Origin: Dipteris shenzhenensis
Lineage: Eukaryota > Polypodiophyta > Polypodiopsida > Gleicheniales
Length of the DNA stretch: 64,000 nucleotides
Strand: one strand, 5' to 3'
NCBI GenBank assembly: GCA_047967505.1
Contig: CM106539.1
Part shown: piece by piece, positions 52,807-64,000 of the stretch
Layout of the letters: every line of letters starts with the position of its first letter
Numbering within the stretch: position 1 is the first letter of the stretch
Position numbers and translations under genes: made by a program
The notes under the pieces: model-generated
Seen by the model: the letters and a program-made list of their open reading frames with translations, nothing else
What the model was told of the DNA's origin: nothing
Databases searched by the model: none

Positions 52807-54240
52807 TCACCTATTGATAATCTCTTTGACATAGTGATAGTGAACCTCAAAATTCTTTGTGTGGGCATGGAAAACTAGATTCCATGCAACAACCAAAGCA
52901 CTCTGACTGTGAGTGAAGATGATAGTAGGAGCAACCTGACATGCATGAAGATCTGCAAGTAACTTCCAGAGCCAAACACTCCATTGTAGTTGTAAAAGTT
53001 GCTCTGTGCTCAGTCTTATAGCTAGAAGTAGCAACTGTAGTTTGCTTCTTATTGAACCAAGAGATGCATGAAGTACTAGGCATGAAACAATTGCCACTAT
53101 GTGACACACAGGTGTCAGAATAGCCATCCCAATCACTATTAGTGAATCCATGCATAACAAGTGAAGAATCAACATCATATAGAAGGCCCAAATGTTGAGT
53201 GCCTTTGAGGTACCTGAAGACACGCTTCAGGACATGCTAATGAAGTGTAGAGGGGCTATGCATATATCCGCTCAACTATGCAATAGCATACTGAAGATTA
53301 GGTCTACTGTGGCATAAATAAATCAAACAACTAATCACCTACTAATAGAGGGTGACATCACATGCACCACTACCATCCTCATATGAGAAGCAAGAACCGG
53401 GCTCTAATGGTATTGATACTAGCTTGCAATCCTGACATTGAAAATGCCAAAAGCTGTCCAATATACCTGGATTGTGACATCAAAATACCCCTGTCTCATT
53501 GCTAGCAAATTGAATGCCCAGATAATAATGCAAAGGACCAAGATCAGATATTGCGCAAGTCAAATTTTGAAGCTGTAATTTGCTCAGCATGTGTCCTAGT
53601 CACAAGCATGTCATCCACATAGAGTACTTAATCAGCAAATATGTCCCATTCTTTTGGATGTAAAGAGTAGCCTCTGTAGGGATGTCCTTAAAGCCAAGAG
53701 TAAGCAAATGAGCATGTACCTTGGAATGCCAAGCCGTAGGTGCATGCTTCAATCCAGAGAAGGCTTTATTTAAGTGTCATACCTTCCTTTCAGGACTTCA
53801 ACCTCAAATCTAGAAGGTTGGGTAACATAGACTTCTTCCTACAAGTGCCCATGAAGAAAAGTTGCCTTAATATCAAGATGATGTACCTCCCAATGAAAGT
53901 GGGTAGTAACGGCAATAACTATCCTGATAGTAGTGATCCTAGAAGTGGGGGCAAAAGCCTCCTCAAAGCCAATGCCTTGTTGCTGGTGCATAGCCCTTAG
54001 TAACAAGACAGGCTTTGTAACGGTCCACCGAACCATCAACCTTTTGTATAATCTTATAGACCCACTTAGTTCCAATGGCATTCTTGCCAGGAGATAGAGC
54101 CAATATACCCTTGGCACACACAATAACCTCTGAGGACACAAACTTCATTACATCCTTCATCCTCTCCAAACCAAACTTGGCCCCTAGCCACTCAGTAGCC
54201 AACTTTCACCAATGAATCATAGCAATGTCTATGGCATTCA
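52807..54240 (-). pseudogene. copia reverse transcriptase-RNase H, reversed, interrupted
   Basis: From high to low coordinates: GKNAIGTKWVYKIIQKVDGS, then FEEAFAPTSRITTIRIVIA and HHLDIKATFLHG. Next are the catalytic YVDD at 53610-53621 (LYVDDMLVTR), the YL.GT region, and RNase H with GFTNSDWDGYSDTCVS and SWFNKKQTTVATSSYKTE. It ends NLVFHAHTKNFEVHYHYVKE. Several stops and frame changes are present. Integrase and gag are not visible upstream. It is nested between the two copies of the segmental duplication. Confidence 0.88.
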
Positions 54241-55130
54241 AGTGCACTCGATGCGTGATGGACCCTACAACGTCTCTAAGCACAAGGCACCATGGCATCG
54301 AGATGGCCACTCTAAGGGAAAGCCTCTTAGACCTCTTCAAAGTAAGTCTAGTCCTTGCTAGCCCCACACTCAAGTTCTCTCCAAGATTTGTAATGTGACG
54401 ACTTAGTTCGAGATAAGTTCAAGCAAGTGTTGACCCCTAGCAACCACATGAGAAGACTAGGTCAATGTGGCAACACAAGAAGACAATGGCAATGTGGCCG
54501 AGGTGGCAATGGGTGGCATACAAGAGTGGAAAGAAAGAACCAATGTAAAAGTGGAGAGCAACCATTAATGACACCAAAATTCAAAAGTAGACAATGGCAT
54601 TGGGCATGGGTAGACGGAGGCACTAGACACTTCTATAAAGAGGTGATTGTGATTTAGCAAGGGCTAGCTAGCTAGACCCAACTCAAGCTAGCACCTAAAG
54701 GAGACATCAAGAGTTAGTTGTATTTTGTGACAACTCCACCAATGCCACAAGTGTTGCATGCCCAAGAGACTGTACTCTGTAGCTTGAGAGATGGCCCTCG
54801 TGAGTAGTGTGAAAGGGATTCATCGCTTAAATGAGCCAGCTACAAAGAGCATGTCATTTGATATTTTGGTTTCCTTTGAAAACAAACATGAAACGGCTTG
54901 AGTGCACAACATCAATGATGTTAATCAAATGGACCTAGATCCCCAACTCCCCCCGCCCCCCAAGCCACAAAACTCCCCATCCCCTGTTATAGCATTAATT
55001 GCATAGGTCTCTCATCTTCTCCCTAGGTTTCCAATCCTATGTATGCCCCTCTCCCACATTAAAAATTTTTTCCAAATCCCCTAAAATTTATCCCAAACTT
55101 CCCTCCAAATTGTCCATATGCACCCAATAC
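54241..55130. other. unassigned sequence between copia fragment and duplication copy 2
   Basis: No domain is recognised on either strand. The short open frame at 54427-54657 has no recognisable similarity. Confidence 0.4.
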
Positions 55131-56452
55131 AACATCAAAATAGAACTAGTTGTGTTCGTTTCTTAAAAAATAACTCCTTGTAAAGAGCCCTTTCCTTGTG
55201 AGGTCATTGTTTCCCATATTTGAAAGAAAGACCAAAAGAAATTAGAGTCTCCTTATCTTGCAAATGATGTGATGGTTTCACAAGGATTTAGGCTAGTATT
55301 TTGGATTACAATTGAAGGGCAAAAAAATTTAAAGATGGCAATTTAAAAAAAATGTTGCCATGTATCCATGTTGTGTGCATGTTGAGTCATTTCTTTGTAG
55401 GTTTGTGCACTATCAATGAGGGTTTATATCATGCCATGCATTTGATTTCATTTGCTTGCATCTTGAGGTCCATTCATTTGCGATATATTGTGCTATTGAG
55501 TGTTTTACCATGCCCTCTAACTCGGCTAGGGCTAACTAAACCATCATGTCACCATACCTAAGAAGCCACGAAGCACGTAACAAAACCATCCCATTGGAGC
55601 ACCAACGAGCTCCACTAGTCGAGAGTGGACTAACAAGCTAGCATAAGTGTCTCCACCTCAATCCATACAATTCTTAAGAAAGTAGATCAACATCTCTAGT
55701 GTGACATTTCAAGGCAATTTCAAGGTAGAGCATTATGAAGATTAATTTGGGATAGAGGATGAGAAGTTCATCTCTTAAATGCTACAAGAAAAACAAACAT
55801 GCATAGACAAGAACCACCTTTCCTTTTTTTAAGGACAACACTTTACACAGACACAGACACAGACACACAAACTTCTTTTTTTTGGGTGAAATCCATTGGA
55901 CTTTAATTGCAGAGAACGGTCCCAAACCAAGGGGCTAACAATTACAAGATCAGAAAATCTCATTATAAGATAAGAAAAGAGTATGATCTGTCTGACGAGC
56001 ACGCATGCAATTAAAGAAAGATTGCCTCAATGACACCCGAAAGAAGGAGAGCCTAGAGAAAGTGGGATCTTGAAAGACTCTATTATTACGATCCTTCCAG
56101 AGACTTCAAAGTCCCCATCGTGAAAAAGAGATCCAAGTCTTGCCGGTTTGGATGGATTTGGAACAGCTAGAAAAACTTTCCAAAGGAAGTTGTAGGAAAG
56201 TTAGGTGTTGCTACAAAAAATAAAGAAAGTCACGAGTGTCAGGGCAATGCCAAAAAAGATGAGCCAAAGATTCCCGGGGAGCTTGACATCTATGACAAAT
56301 AGGAGGAGCAATATGTCTACAAGCCAGTAGTTAACCAAATGGAATGATACCAAGCATCACTCACAACAAGAAAACTTGTTGACGAAGAGAAACTTTAGAA
56401 GTCCAAAGTCACCTCAATCTTTTCCGCCACCATGTGGAATCACGATGCATAC
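55131..56452. repeat. segmental duplication, copy 2
   Basis: Partner of 51263-52618. Unlike copy 1, its right end continues smoothly into LINE sequence up to about 57600, so this copy is closer to the original arrangement. Confidence 0.85.
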
Positions 56453-57610
56453 ACCAAATCTAATTTGCTCTATCTAAAATCCAAGGTGAAGGCATCAAAA
56501 CCTTATAAAGCTTAGCAACTCTTATGTGAGCCAACCTTAAAGGACAAGTGAGTGAGGCTTGACATTGCAAAACCCAACCTTCAAGACGATATTGAAGTTC
56601 AAGTCTTGGAATGACATGAAAGATTGAAGCATCTATGCAAGGTACTGCCATAAAGGTTGATAATGCAAACCCAAACCATATTTCATGACTGTTGAAGGAA
56701 AAGATAGCAAGGTACCATCAAGTTGAAGAACATCATCAAGAGTCCTTATCCCTTTAAAATTGATAAAATAAGAACCTTGAGGCTCTTGCAAGGCCAATGG
56801 ATGAGCAAACACTTTGGACCAATGAAAACCCTCATCCCTTAGGGAACTACCATTCACAAAATCACGGCCTTGCCATTTAAGATGAGAGAGAGTATCCTTA
56901 CAGTACGAAAACATGCGAGAAACAAAAGAACATCCCTTAACTTTGCCATCAATGTATCCAAACAGAAAATCTCATTGAGAAGGTTGCTAGTAGTGGACAA
57001 ATGCATGAGTGGATAAATATGAGAGCAAGTGACGCATCATAGCAGCCCAAGGCTGATTTCCCTGCATAAATTCTAGCATAATCTTGCCTTTGTATGCTAA
57101 AATGTGTATATAAATATTGAGAATATTCAAACCACCATGCATTTTTGGTGAACAGAGGTGTGCTGCATCAAGATCAATCTGATGCTCTTATGACCATGTT
57201 TTGACCGCCAAAAGGTCTCCATAAGAGTAGACATAAAACATGCAATATCCTTCTTGCCAAACATCATCAATGGCAAAAAGAATTGTATGTAGGCAACCAA
57301 AATGGATTGAGGAATATGAAGTCGAACATGAAGTGGCCAAGTAGACAATTTCCAATATGCCAATTTCTTTTTAAGCTTTTCAAGTACCCAATCTGTTTGT
57401 TGGCGGCAAGTGACCATCCACAAAAGATGATGCCAATCTTTACCGTGCAATGGCAGCAACTTAGCCAAACCATATAGAGACAAAGCACTCATGAGTTGCG
57501 AAAGAGCCTTCTGAGTATTTTTTGGAGTGAAGAAGGAATCATCAGCATAAGCTTGCACAATTGTAGGCATGAAAAATTTTCCATTTGAGAAGATCACACC
57601 TCTGAGAAGA
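55873..57610 (-). pseudogene. LINE ORF2 3' half: RT catalytic region to zf-RVT, interrupted
   Basis: On the - strand, 57597-57127 encodes VQAYADDSFF (the YADD catalytic motif), then LEKLKKKLAYWKLSTW and LHIPQSILVAYIQFFLPLMMF. This is the usual plant LINE pattern after the active site. Decayed frames continue through about 56460. The zf-RVT block (CHRCQAPRESLAHLFWHC) is near 56236-56320, and WKDRNNRVFQ follows. The A-tail shows as poly-T near 55873-55882. The 5' two-thirds, with endonuclease and RT start, are absent. Confidence 0.82.
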
Positions 57611-60243
57611 ACATGATGTAATATTCCAAGGCCCTATTGATGTATGCACACAATCATACAGGAACAATATATGAAAATTAAGTCTACCCTTACAATAAAT
57701 GTGATTTTCTATGATTCATCTTCATTCTTGCTGAAGTGCATGTCTACAAATGGCCGTCTTTAAATTGTACACAACCTACATTATTTAAGTGTATTTTGAA
57801 GAACATGCACACATAGATACTAATTGATAATGTTTGGAGATGTCGTACAAACATGCGAAAATGCTATGTACCAAGTTGGATGTTGGGGCAAACACACACA
57901 TCTATATCTATATATATCTATATCGTGTTGAAGAGGATGCAACATGGGAGACATTACACAACCTCCAGAGGACATTCCCAGGTTTTTTAGCGAACTCAGG
58001 AGTGAGTTGTTAGAGGAGGGGAAGTATGTTCTTTGCACGGATTGGTATCTGACGTGTATTGGATACACAAGACTAGCTAAGGTAGCCTGGGGAGGCTTAG
58101 AGCTAGGCAAGCTTGATTCTCGGGTTGAGTGGCAAGGGTACATTAGAGGTCTTCGCTATTTTTGGCGCATTGGGCCCAAGTCTATTAAAGGGGCTCAGAG
58201 GTTCAATTCTCAGGGAGCTGACGGGAGCAAGTCTCGTTCCCAAGTACTAGGTCTTATTCTAGATTGAGACTTTGTCTGGTTTGGGATTGGAATTCCTCCC
58301 GAGGGTCAGGACAAGAGTGTTGGAGGCTCCTGGGTCCTTGTGATCGCCTTCATTGAGAACTTCCTTGCCTCTTGCTGGTGGTGATACCATGGGGGGAGTG
58401 GGATGAAGTTCACAAAGCAGAATTACTGCAGTCCTTCCCCCATTCATGAGAGATGCTGTTCTAGACCTCCAGTCGATTTGGTAGTTCACAGCATAGCACT
58501 AGGTCCTTCCTAATATCATCTATTCGTCGGTTGCTTCTTTGGGGAGAACATAAAACAAATCTCTATTGCCTAGCGAACAACCATTAGTTTCAAGTCCACA
58601 TACCATAATGTGCTTAAGAGTTGACCATTGATGGCACATACCAAAGCCACAATAATGTTTAGGGGTACCTGTACCTGTATCTATATATAGAAATATATAG
58701 ATATGTGTGCGTGTGTGTATATGTTTTCATCTATAGGTAAATACACAAGGAGGCACAGGCTGCTAGGAGCACTGCCCTCATCCAAAGTGATTCAACATAT
58801 AAGGGCTGGACACACAGTCATATGAGGGCTACATACAAAAGCCGAGCATGCATTGTAACACTAGACGCAACAGTCCAAAAATAACCATGTGGGAGTGTAA
58901 CTGGAGTCCTCAAGGATGACCTTAGGAATTTCAAAACGTTTCCATTACCACTGCCTTATGGGCAATGCTAATAAATAAAGAAATAAGCATGCGCACGAAC
59001 ACACGTATATGAGCTAGTACACACATACATGTCTAGTGTCACTTGCAAACTTCACAAAATTCAGGTTTGGGGCTGCTAAGGAAAGTCAAGATCTTAAACA
59101 ACAATTTTATTCAATAATCCAAGATGCATGAAGTTTTCTAAAAGGAAACCACTATCTAGGGTGGAGGCACAAGAGAAACATATCTTCTAACTGTAGCAGT
59201 TAGGAGGATAAAATGATTATCATTAGCATTCCTCTTGCCGAACAGACAGTGGTTGCTATGCCACACATGTATGATGTAAAAAAAAAGGAGACCCATGGTG
59301 ATGCAAAGAATAGGGGTGAATAACTATTACAGAGTCAACTTTTGCAGAGCTGATCATCCCAAGCCACTTGACATTCATACACAGCTGTGCATGAATACTT
59401 GTTAAGGCCAAAGCACTGTCCTTGTAAGTGACTAAAGTTTCCAAGGATGTCTGGCTCTCTGCATCTGCATGATTTGTTTATGTGCTTACGAGCATCACAA
59501 GGCTATTTTCTTGCATCGTTGCCACATTTGCTGCAAACTCCTGAAACCCTGTAGTCCCATTCCTTGGCGCTGACATGAAGAGGAAGTGCAACTGTTTCCC
59601 GAGTAAAACATCAATCTCTGACTGGGAGTTTCCATAGTGCAGCTATGAAGTTGACAAGGATCGCCCCTTGCATCATTCCCACAATCCATGAATACAAACA
59701 TGCTTTTGTTTTCCAAAACGCATATATAACGTTCCTCTGCCTGTAAAATCTTAGACCACAACTGAAGCTTTAAGGATACTAATGATCATCCAGAAAAAAA
59801 AAGACCCACTGTCATTCAAGTGAAAATAAGTGAAAGCAATCACTTCGATGCAAACAACACGAGCACACAGAGTGGATCTGTCAATGGAAGAGATAGATAC
59901 TATATTATTCAGAAATTAATTACAATGGTGGAAGTTGCTCTCAACCAATATCACATCATAAGATTCAAGAAAGTAAATGGGAATCCACGATAAACCCTTA
60001 CCCCTAAAGCAAAAATAAGCTAATTAAATCCTGCATGACACCCATGTTCTGCAGGTACATCAAAGCACCCACCCTACAGATAGCTATGTCCCTGATTCTA
60101 TGTTCAAATCCAGACATTCTTCATGTGCCTTGTGACACGTTATTGTAGGTCATCAATTAAAAACTAAGTGCTGCAGATAAAGCCCATCAAGGCAATTACA
60201 GCCATAAAATCAATTAAAGGGGATACAAAACTTGGGAATTATC
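57611..60243. other. intergenic / 3' flank of the kinase gene
   Basis: No gene is confidently seen. A 107-codon + frame (57944-58267, starting MGDITQPPEDIPRFFSELR) has no recognised domain. AT/CTATAT microsatellites lie at about 57900-57930 and 58675-58725. Part of this stretch, nearest 60243, should be the 3' UTR of the - strand kinase. No certain poly(A) signal was picked. Confidence 0.4.
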
Positions 60244-60526
60244 CTACAGGCTAGGCGGAAATGTCTTACATATGAACTCCTGGAATCGTTGAGAATAAAA
60301 ATGAGGATTCACAGCAGATATGGAATCTGAACGAAACTTTAGAGACTTGTAAGCATGTTCAACCCTCTTACGAAAGTTGTATTTCTGCAATACATCAATG
60401 ATACCAAAATAAAGGATAACGTCATATACTTCAGGAAAGAAATCCTCTGCATATTGAGCTCCGTCAGGATGATGATGTCTATGATCAGCCCTTGCTGGCA
60501 TATTGAACCCCAGTTGTATTTGTAAC
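60244..60526 (-). CDS. PIP5K9: PIP5K terminal exon
   Basis: 283 bp: one base completing Arg, then 93 codons and the stop. It has no internal stops. It carries the end of the PIPK domain. A His-rich insert (ADHRHHHPDG) follows NMPAR, where plant PIP5Ks usually vary. Confidence 0.9.
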
Positions 60527-61012
60527 CTGGCAAAGACCAAACACCAGTGAGAATATTATGACATGGACTTTTCAAATGCTTCCTGTCTCGGTCCTAATTC
60601 ATCATCGAATCAATTTCCAATTGAAGCAAAGCACTTCTGTATCCTCACCAAAAATCATGCCTTACGTTTGCAACACAGATCTGAATCCCAAAAATGTCAC
60701 TGTAAGGAGTTCACCAGTGTACACATACATACAGGTAGCAGAAGTGTTCCAAAAGAAATCAGAACCTCAGTAAAATCATCTTTAAGAAGCACATCAACCT
60801 TGAATTGGTTGCTGGAAGCATCAAGTCGACTTCTTCATGCCCAGCTGCCTCTGCTCTGAGAGGGCTACCACGAACATGAGGACCCAATGGGCTCCCTTTA
60901 CTAGGCTCATGAGGCACGATAACCAAATCTGCTGGATGTGTCCAGCCCTCTTGTATACTCTGGATTGCTGGGAGTGGACATAACATAACCTCTGTTAGAA
61001 GAATCACTACTA
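60244..61012 (-). CDS. PIP5K9: phosphatidylinositol-4-phosphate 5-kinase, PIP5K9-like, last two visible exons
   Basis: The enzyme phosphorylates PI4P to PI(4,5)P2 at membranes. The terminal exon, 60526 to 60244, begins after acceptor TTTGCCAG and encodes LQIQLGFNMPARAD, EVYDVILYFGIIDVLQKYNF, HAYKSLKFRSDSISAVNPHF and YSQRFQEFICKTFPPSL with stop TAG. The preceding exon ends at 60799 before a GT donor and encodes GWTHPADLVIVPHEPS, GPHVRGSPLRAEAAG and HEEVDLMLPATNS. The split Arg codon (AG/G) joins exactly. DVILYFGIIDVLQ and SISAV.P..YS.RF are diagnostic of the PIPK catalytic domain end. The YSQRF.EFI..FP ending resembles plant PIP5K9 more than other PIP5Ks, by recall. The start of the upstream exon (about 61012, or 60991) is uncertain. 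The MORN repeats and kinase N-lobe are not in the window. Confidence 0.85.
60799..61012 (-). CDS. PIP5K9: PIP5K penultimate exon (5' edge approximate)
   Basis: It encodes the variable insert of the PIPK domain, with VPHEPS, the RGSPLRA motif, and EEVDLMLP. The 3' edge is firm (donor AAG/GTTGAT). The 5' edge could be the acceptor at 61013 or the one at 60992. Confidence 0.8.
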
Positions 61013-61089
61013 CTGAAGAGGGAATGGTGAGCTGCAAATCAAACAAAGCATGTGTCTTGATGCTACAGTAATACACCTCAGCAAACATA

Positions 61090-64000
61090 CGTCTTTAATT
61101 TACATTGAATCTCCAAGCTTGTCTACATATGATAGAGTGGCAGTCTACCCCAGTTTTCGTGTGACAGTATACTGTGTTAGCAAGAAAAAATAAGGATGTA
61201 CGCAGACAAAAATAGACAAAAACAAAGGAGCTTGTTCTGGTTATTTGTCCGAAGTCAAATTCACTCGTACTAAAACCACATTAAGCCTGAAGATAGAAGC
61301 AATGCACTAATCGAGCCCTCAACTCAGAAAGATCAAGGAAAGGGGCAATGAGCTTGTACTGTAAATATTTAACTCAGTTGGTACCTCAGCAAGATTTTAA
61401 AATGAGAAATAAGCATGCATAAGCATCCCTCCCTGTCATATTTGACTCGAACAGTACAGGAATACTACAGATATACAAGATCAATTTAGGGTTCATTCAC
61501 TTCTTATAAACTGTAGAGCTTCTCATGCCAGATTGGAAGACTGTAAAATCATCTCATTCCTTCATCATAAAACATGTCAAAGCCAGATAAACATAAAGAA
61601 TTACTGTGGTTGACAGATGACCTTCCCAATGTACGCAGTGCCTGTGTCACCAGCATGCTTAATGGTCTTGGAAACAGCCACACTATCTGTCTAGGGATCA
61701 CTCATGCTCCTTTCCTCTCAACACACAATATGTATCAAACATTAGAGGCGTTTGATCAAGTTGGGTGTGGTGCACAACTCGAATGCTGTTAAAGGCTAGA
61801 AGCAAACGAGGTGTTGCTTCTGTATTCATTTGTTTCTTTCAAAGGGGGAGAAAGGAAGAGGAGGGGGGGCGCGGGGGGGGGGGGGGGACATCAAAATTTA
61901 CCATAAACATGCACACAAAGTCATAGGGAACATTAAAACAATCATGGTGTTAGCAAGAAATTGCTGCTAACATATTACTTCATTCGCTCGGACGTGCATT
62001 TGGCTGTCTAAACTCTAGGCGCCATGAAGGCAATTGTTGATTTAGTCTTGTCCTCATTGCTCTGATCTCTAGTTGCCGTGTCATGATTCGCCACCTTGTG
62101 TTCTCATTCCTGCTTGGGATAGGCAGGTCTGTGTAGTCGTTCAGCAAGTCCAATATTTGTGTGGCTTCAACCTCTGACAGTCCATACATTTTGTACTAAT
62201 GGTCCTCAGCAAGCTAAAGTAAATGGTCTACTCCATGTCTGTTTGTGGTGTTGCCATGTTAGGGATGGTGTCTAGGACTGTCATTTGGTGTTGTGCTGCC
62301 ACTGCCCTAATCTTCTTCACTTTTGATACGGAGCTGAGCCATACTTGTTCTGTGTTCATGGGAGTTCTCAGGGTGATGGGAGACATAAGCTCTCTTAGTT
62401 GAACCTCTGACTATCCCATTTTGGGGCAGTCTACTGCCTTGTATGACGCACAAGAGGTGGAAGAATCAGTTTGGCCTCTGCTTTGAGCTCGCCTGTGGTG
62501 AGGTAATCGACCCCGATTGCCTCTTGCACACATTTCTTTGCTATACGTATTAGCTCCATCATGACTTCGCTGGCTTGGTCCACAGTGGGAAAGATGCTGC
62601 TTCTCTCCTCCTTGTGTCATCTAGGTGTCGCTGGGCCGAAAAAGTTTTAGGTTTCAAGGTTTCTATGGTGGCCCCAATATTGTTTGTCGAACCCCTCTGT
62701 GCCAAGTCCAGGTCTTGGTCATCTTTTTGTATGGCACTGAATATGGATGGCTCGGATGGCTTGCTTAAGAGTCATAGTAATCCTCCATTTGATTCTATAG
62801 CTCAGCCAACTGTTGTTGAATGCCCTCAAAGATCTCCAAGGATTCATTCACGAACTTGATTGAGTTGCACCTCCTTCAGCTTTAATTTGGATACTGGAAC
62901 TGTCTGATGCCAGGTTTGCTTGAGCCTCCAAGCACCTTTAGGTCAATATATTCATTCCTTATCTTGTCCATATTTACAACTATGGCCTTAACACAATGCT
63001 TCCTTCTCCATCCAATCTTCTTGGCTTTGGTCAGCTTGTCCTTGAGCAAACCGATTTCACAATTTACTTGTTTCTCCCTTTCTTGTACTTCAGAGACTTC
63101 TGCCTTTTCTGTTTCCAGTGTAGCGAATTTGACCTCCAACCTTCACATATCAGCCTTCACTTCCTGGAGGCCAAATTCCATGACCCCAAAGGGCTGGAAA
63201 TTTTTCTACACCACATGGGTTATGACATTGACAACTTTTAGAAAGTAGGCACTGTTGTACTGCTTGAGATCCTTTCGTGCAGCCCTATTGAGGTCAATCC
63301 GCAGAATTGATGGCAACCCTTCATTGTAAGTAGCAGTCACGCAAACTCCAACGACCTTCTTGTTCGCCTTCTTGGCGGGGATGCTTCCCCTTTGAGGTCA
63401 GTTCGAAGATTGGTGGCAATACTACATAGGGGATCCACATGTCCAGTTATAAGTAACCGACCCGTGAACTCCCTTTCATTCCTTCTTGTTTGTCTTCTTA
63501 GATGGGTTGCTTCCCCTTTCCGTTCAGTTTCCTGCAACTCTTATTTCTTTGCATGTAGCTTGGCACTATGAAGAAAAATCAACATGCCTTATATAAATGT
63601 TTGCTTTTTGATGCGGCAGTCATGCCACACCTTCCTTCTCCAGGTTGCAACCAAGCTGCCCTCAGTTGCAATTCATTGAGCTTTGTCAATTCGTCCAGCC
63701 TCCTCCTAACCATTCCTATGCTACACTGCCTTAAGCTGGGTATGAGAAAACGATACCAGGCCTACACTTGGTACTTGCTCATCTTGGTCACATACCCTTT
63801 GCAACATATCTAGATGGTTTTTTCACAATCTGCAGTCCTTCCGATGACCTTTATTTCCATAGAAGAAACATGTAGTGTTGACATTCTTGGGTTTGTCTGT
63901 TTAATAGGATCTTTCGACGATTGACACGTCGTAAGAGGCGGCAGGGCTTCCTCACACATAGGATGGACGAGATTGTCAGATCTTTTTGAGGAGACCCGAC
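61090..64000. other. unassigned; probably PIP5K intron with decayed mobile sequence
   Basis: Upstream PIP5K exons (for example the MDYSLL...GLHFR motif) were looked for on the - strand and not found, so the intron is at least 3 kb. A G-run lies at about 61860-61890. On the - strand, 62882-63139 encodes an 85-residue Glu/Lys-rich, coiled-coil-like segment (MEVKFATLETEKAEVSEVQE...). Near 63850-63890 there is a knuckle-like CFFYGNKGHRKDC with a Tyr for Cys. These suggest gag debris, but no family is assigned. Confidence 0.35.

Noticed and set aside
51263-56452. The two direct repeats read as LTRs of the copia fragment between them
   Set aside because: They contain LINE ORF2 sequence, lack TG...CA ends, and are not next to a primer-binding site or polypurine tract.
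63840-63900. CCHC zinc knuckle on the - strand (CFFYGNKGHRKDC)
   Set aside because: The second Cys is Tyr and the final spacing is short; without a gag core in the same frame it is not enough for a call.

Overview
This window looks like nuclear DNA of a land plant with a large, repeat-rich genome. Multi-kilobase introns, several layers of decayed LTR retrotransposons and a plant-type LINE suggest a gymnosperm-like or fern-like genome more than a compact angiosperm one, but the species cannot be fixed from sequence alone. Only two host genes are supported. The 3' part of an organellar (probably plastid) ClpB/HSP100 disaggregase gene lies on the + strand in six exons between 7583 and 21857. The last exons of a PIP5K9-like phosphatidylinositol-4-phosphate 5-kinase gene lie on the - strand between 60244 and about 61012. 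The two genes converge across about 38 kb of retroelement debris. No tRNA, rRNA, CRISPR or bacterial-type signals were found.

Layout. 1-5340: a chromodomain Ty3/gypsy element (+) with gag-protease-RT, an internal deletion carrying two copies of a Ty1/copia fragment, the chromodomain end, and the start of its 3' LTR. 5341-7582: no gene. 7583-21857: ClpB exons. Its first visible intron is about 9.4 kb and contains a probable solo LTR (8037-8896), a reversed chromovirus integrase (9480-10420), a gypsy RNase H piece (about 11685-12003), clusters of short palindromes and about 500-bp tandem repeats. The second visible intron holds a 440-bp higher-order tandem repeat. 22247-26511: a decayed Ty1/copia element with LTRs, primer-binding site and most pol domains, about 390 bp past the ClpB stop. 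27760-28519: an unassigned gag-like frame. About 28690-35249 (-): the 5' half of a large Tat/Athila-like gypsy element, made of a candidate LTR, primer-binding site, a 2.6-kb simple-sequence leader, gag and protease. 35250-43590: non-coding DNA with tandem and inverted repeats. About 43594-49450 (+): a second Tat-like gypsy element, heavily mutated, followed by an inverted protease fragment. 50163-57600: a mosaic of copia gag, a 1.3-kb segmental duplication containing LINE 3' ends, a reversed copia RT-RNase H and a longer LINE fragment. 57600-64000: PIP5K exons and unassigned sequence.

Functionally, ClpB reactivates aggregated stromal (or mitochondrial) proteins, and the kinase makes PI(4,5)P2 at membranes. 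They are neighbours only by position. Every mobile element here appears non-autonomous now, through stops, frameshifts, internal deletions or missing ends. The most unusual observations are the gypsy/copia chimera with a duplicated copia segment, tandem zinc knuckles of shortened CX2CX3HX4C spacing in two gypsy elements, several clusters of short palindromes, the LINE-plus-flank duplication, and the long low-complexity leader and LTR of the 28.7-35.2 kb element.
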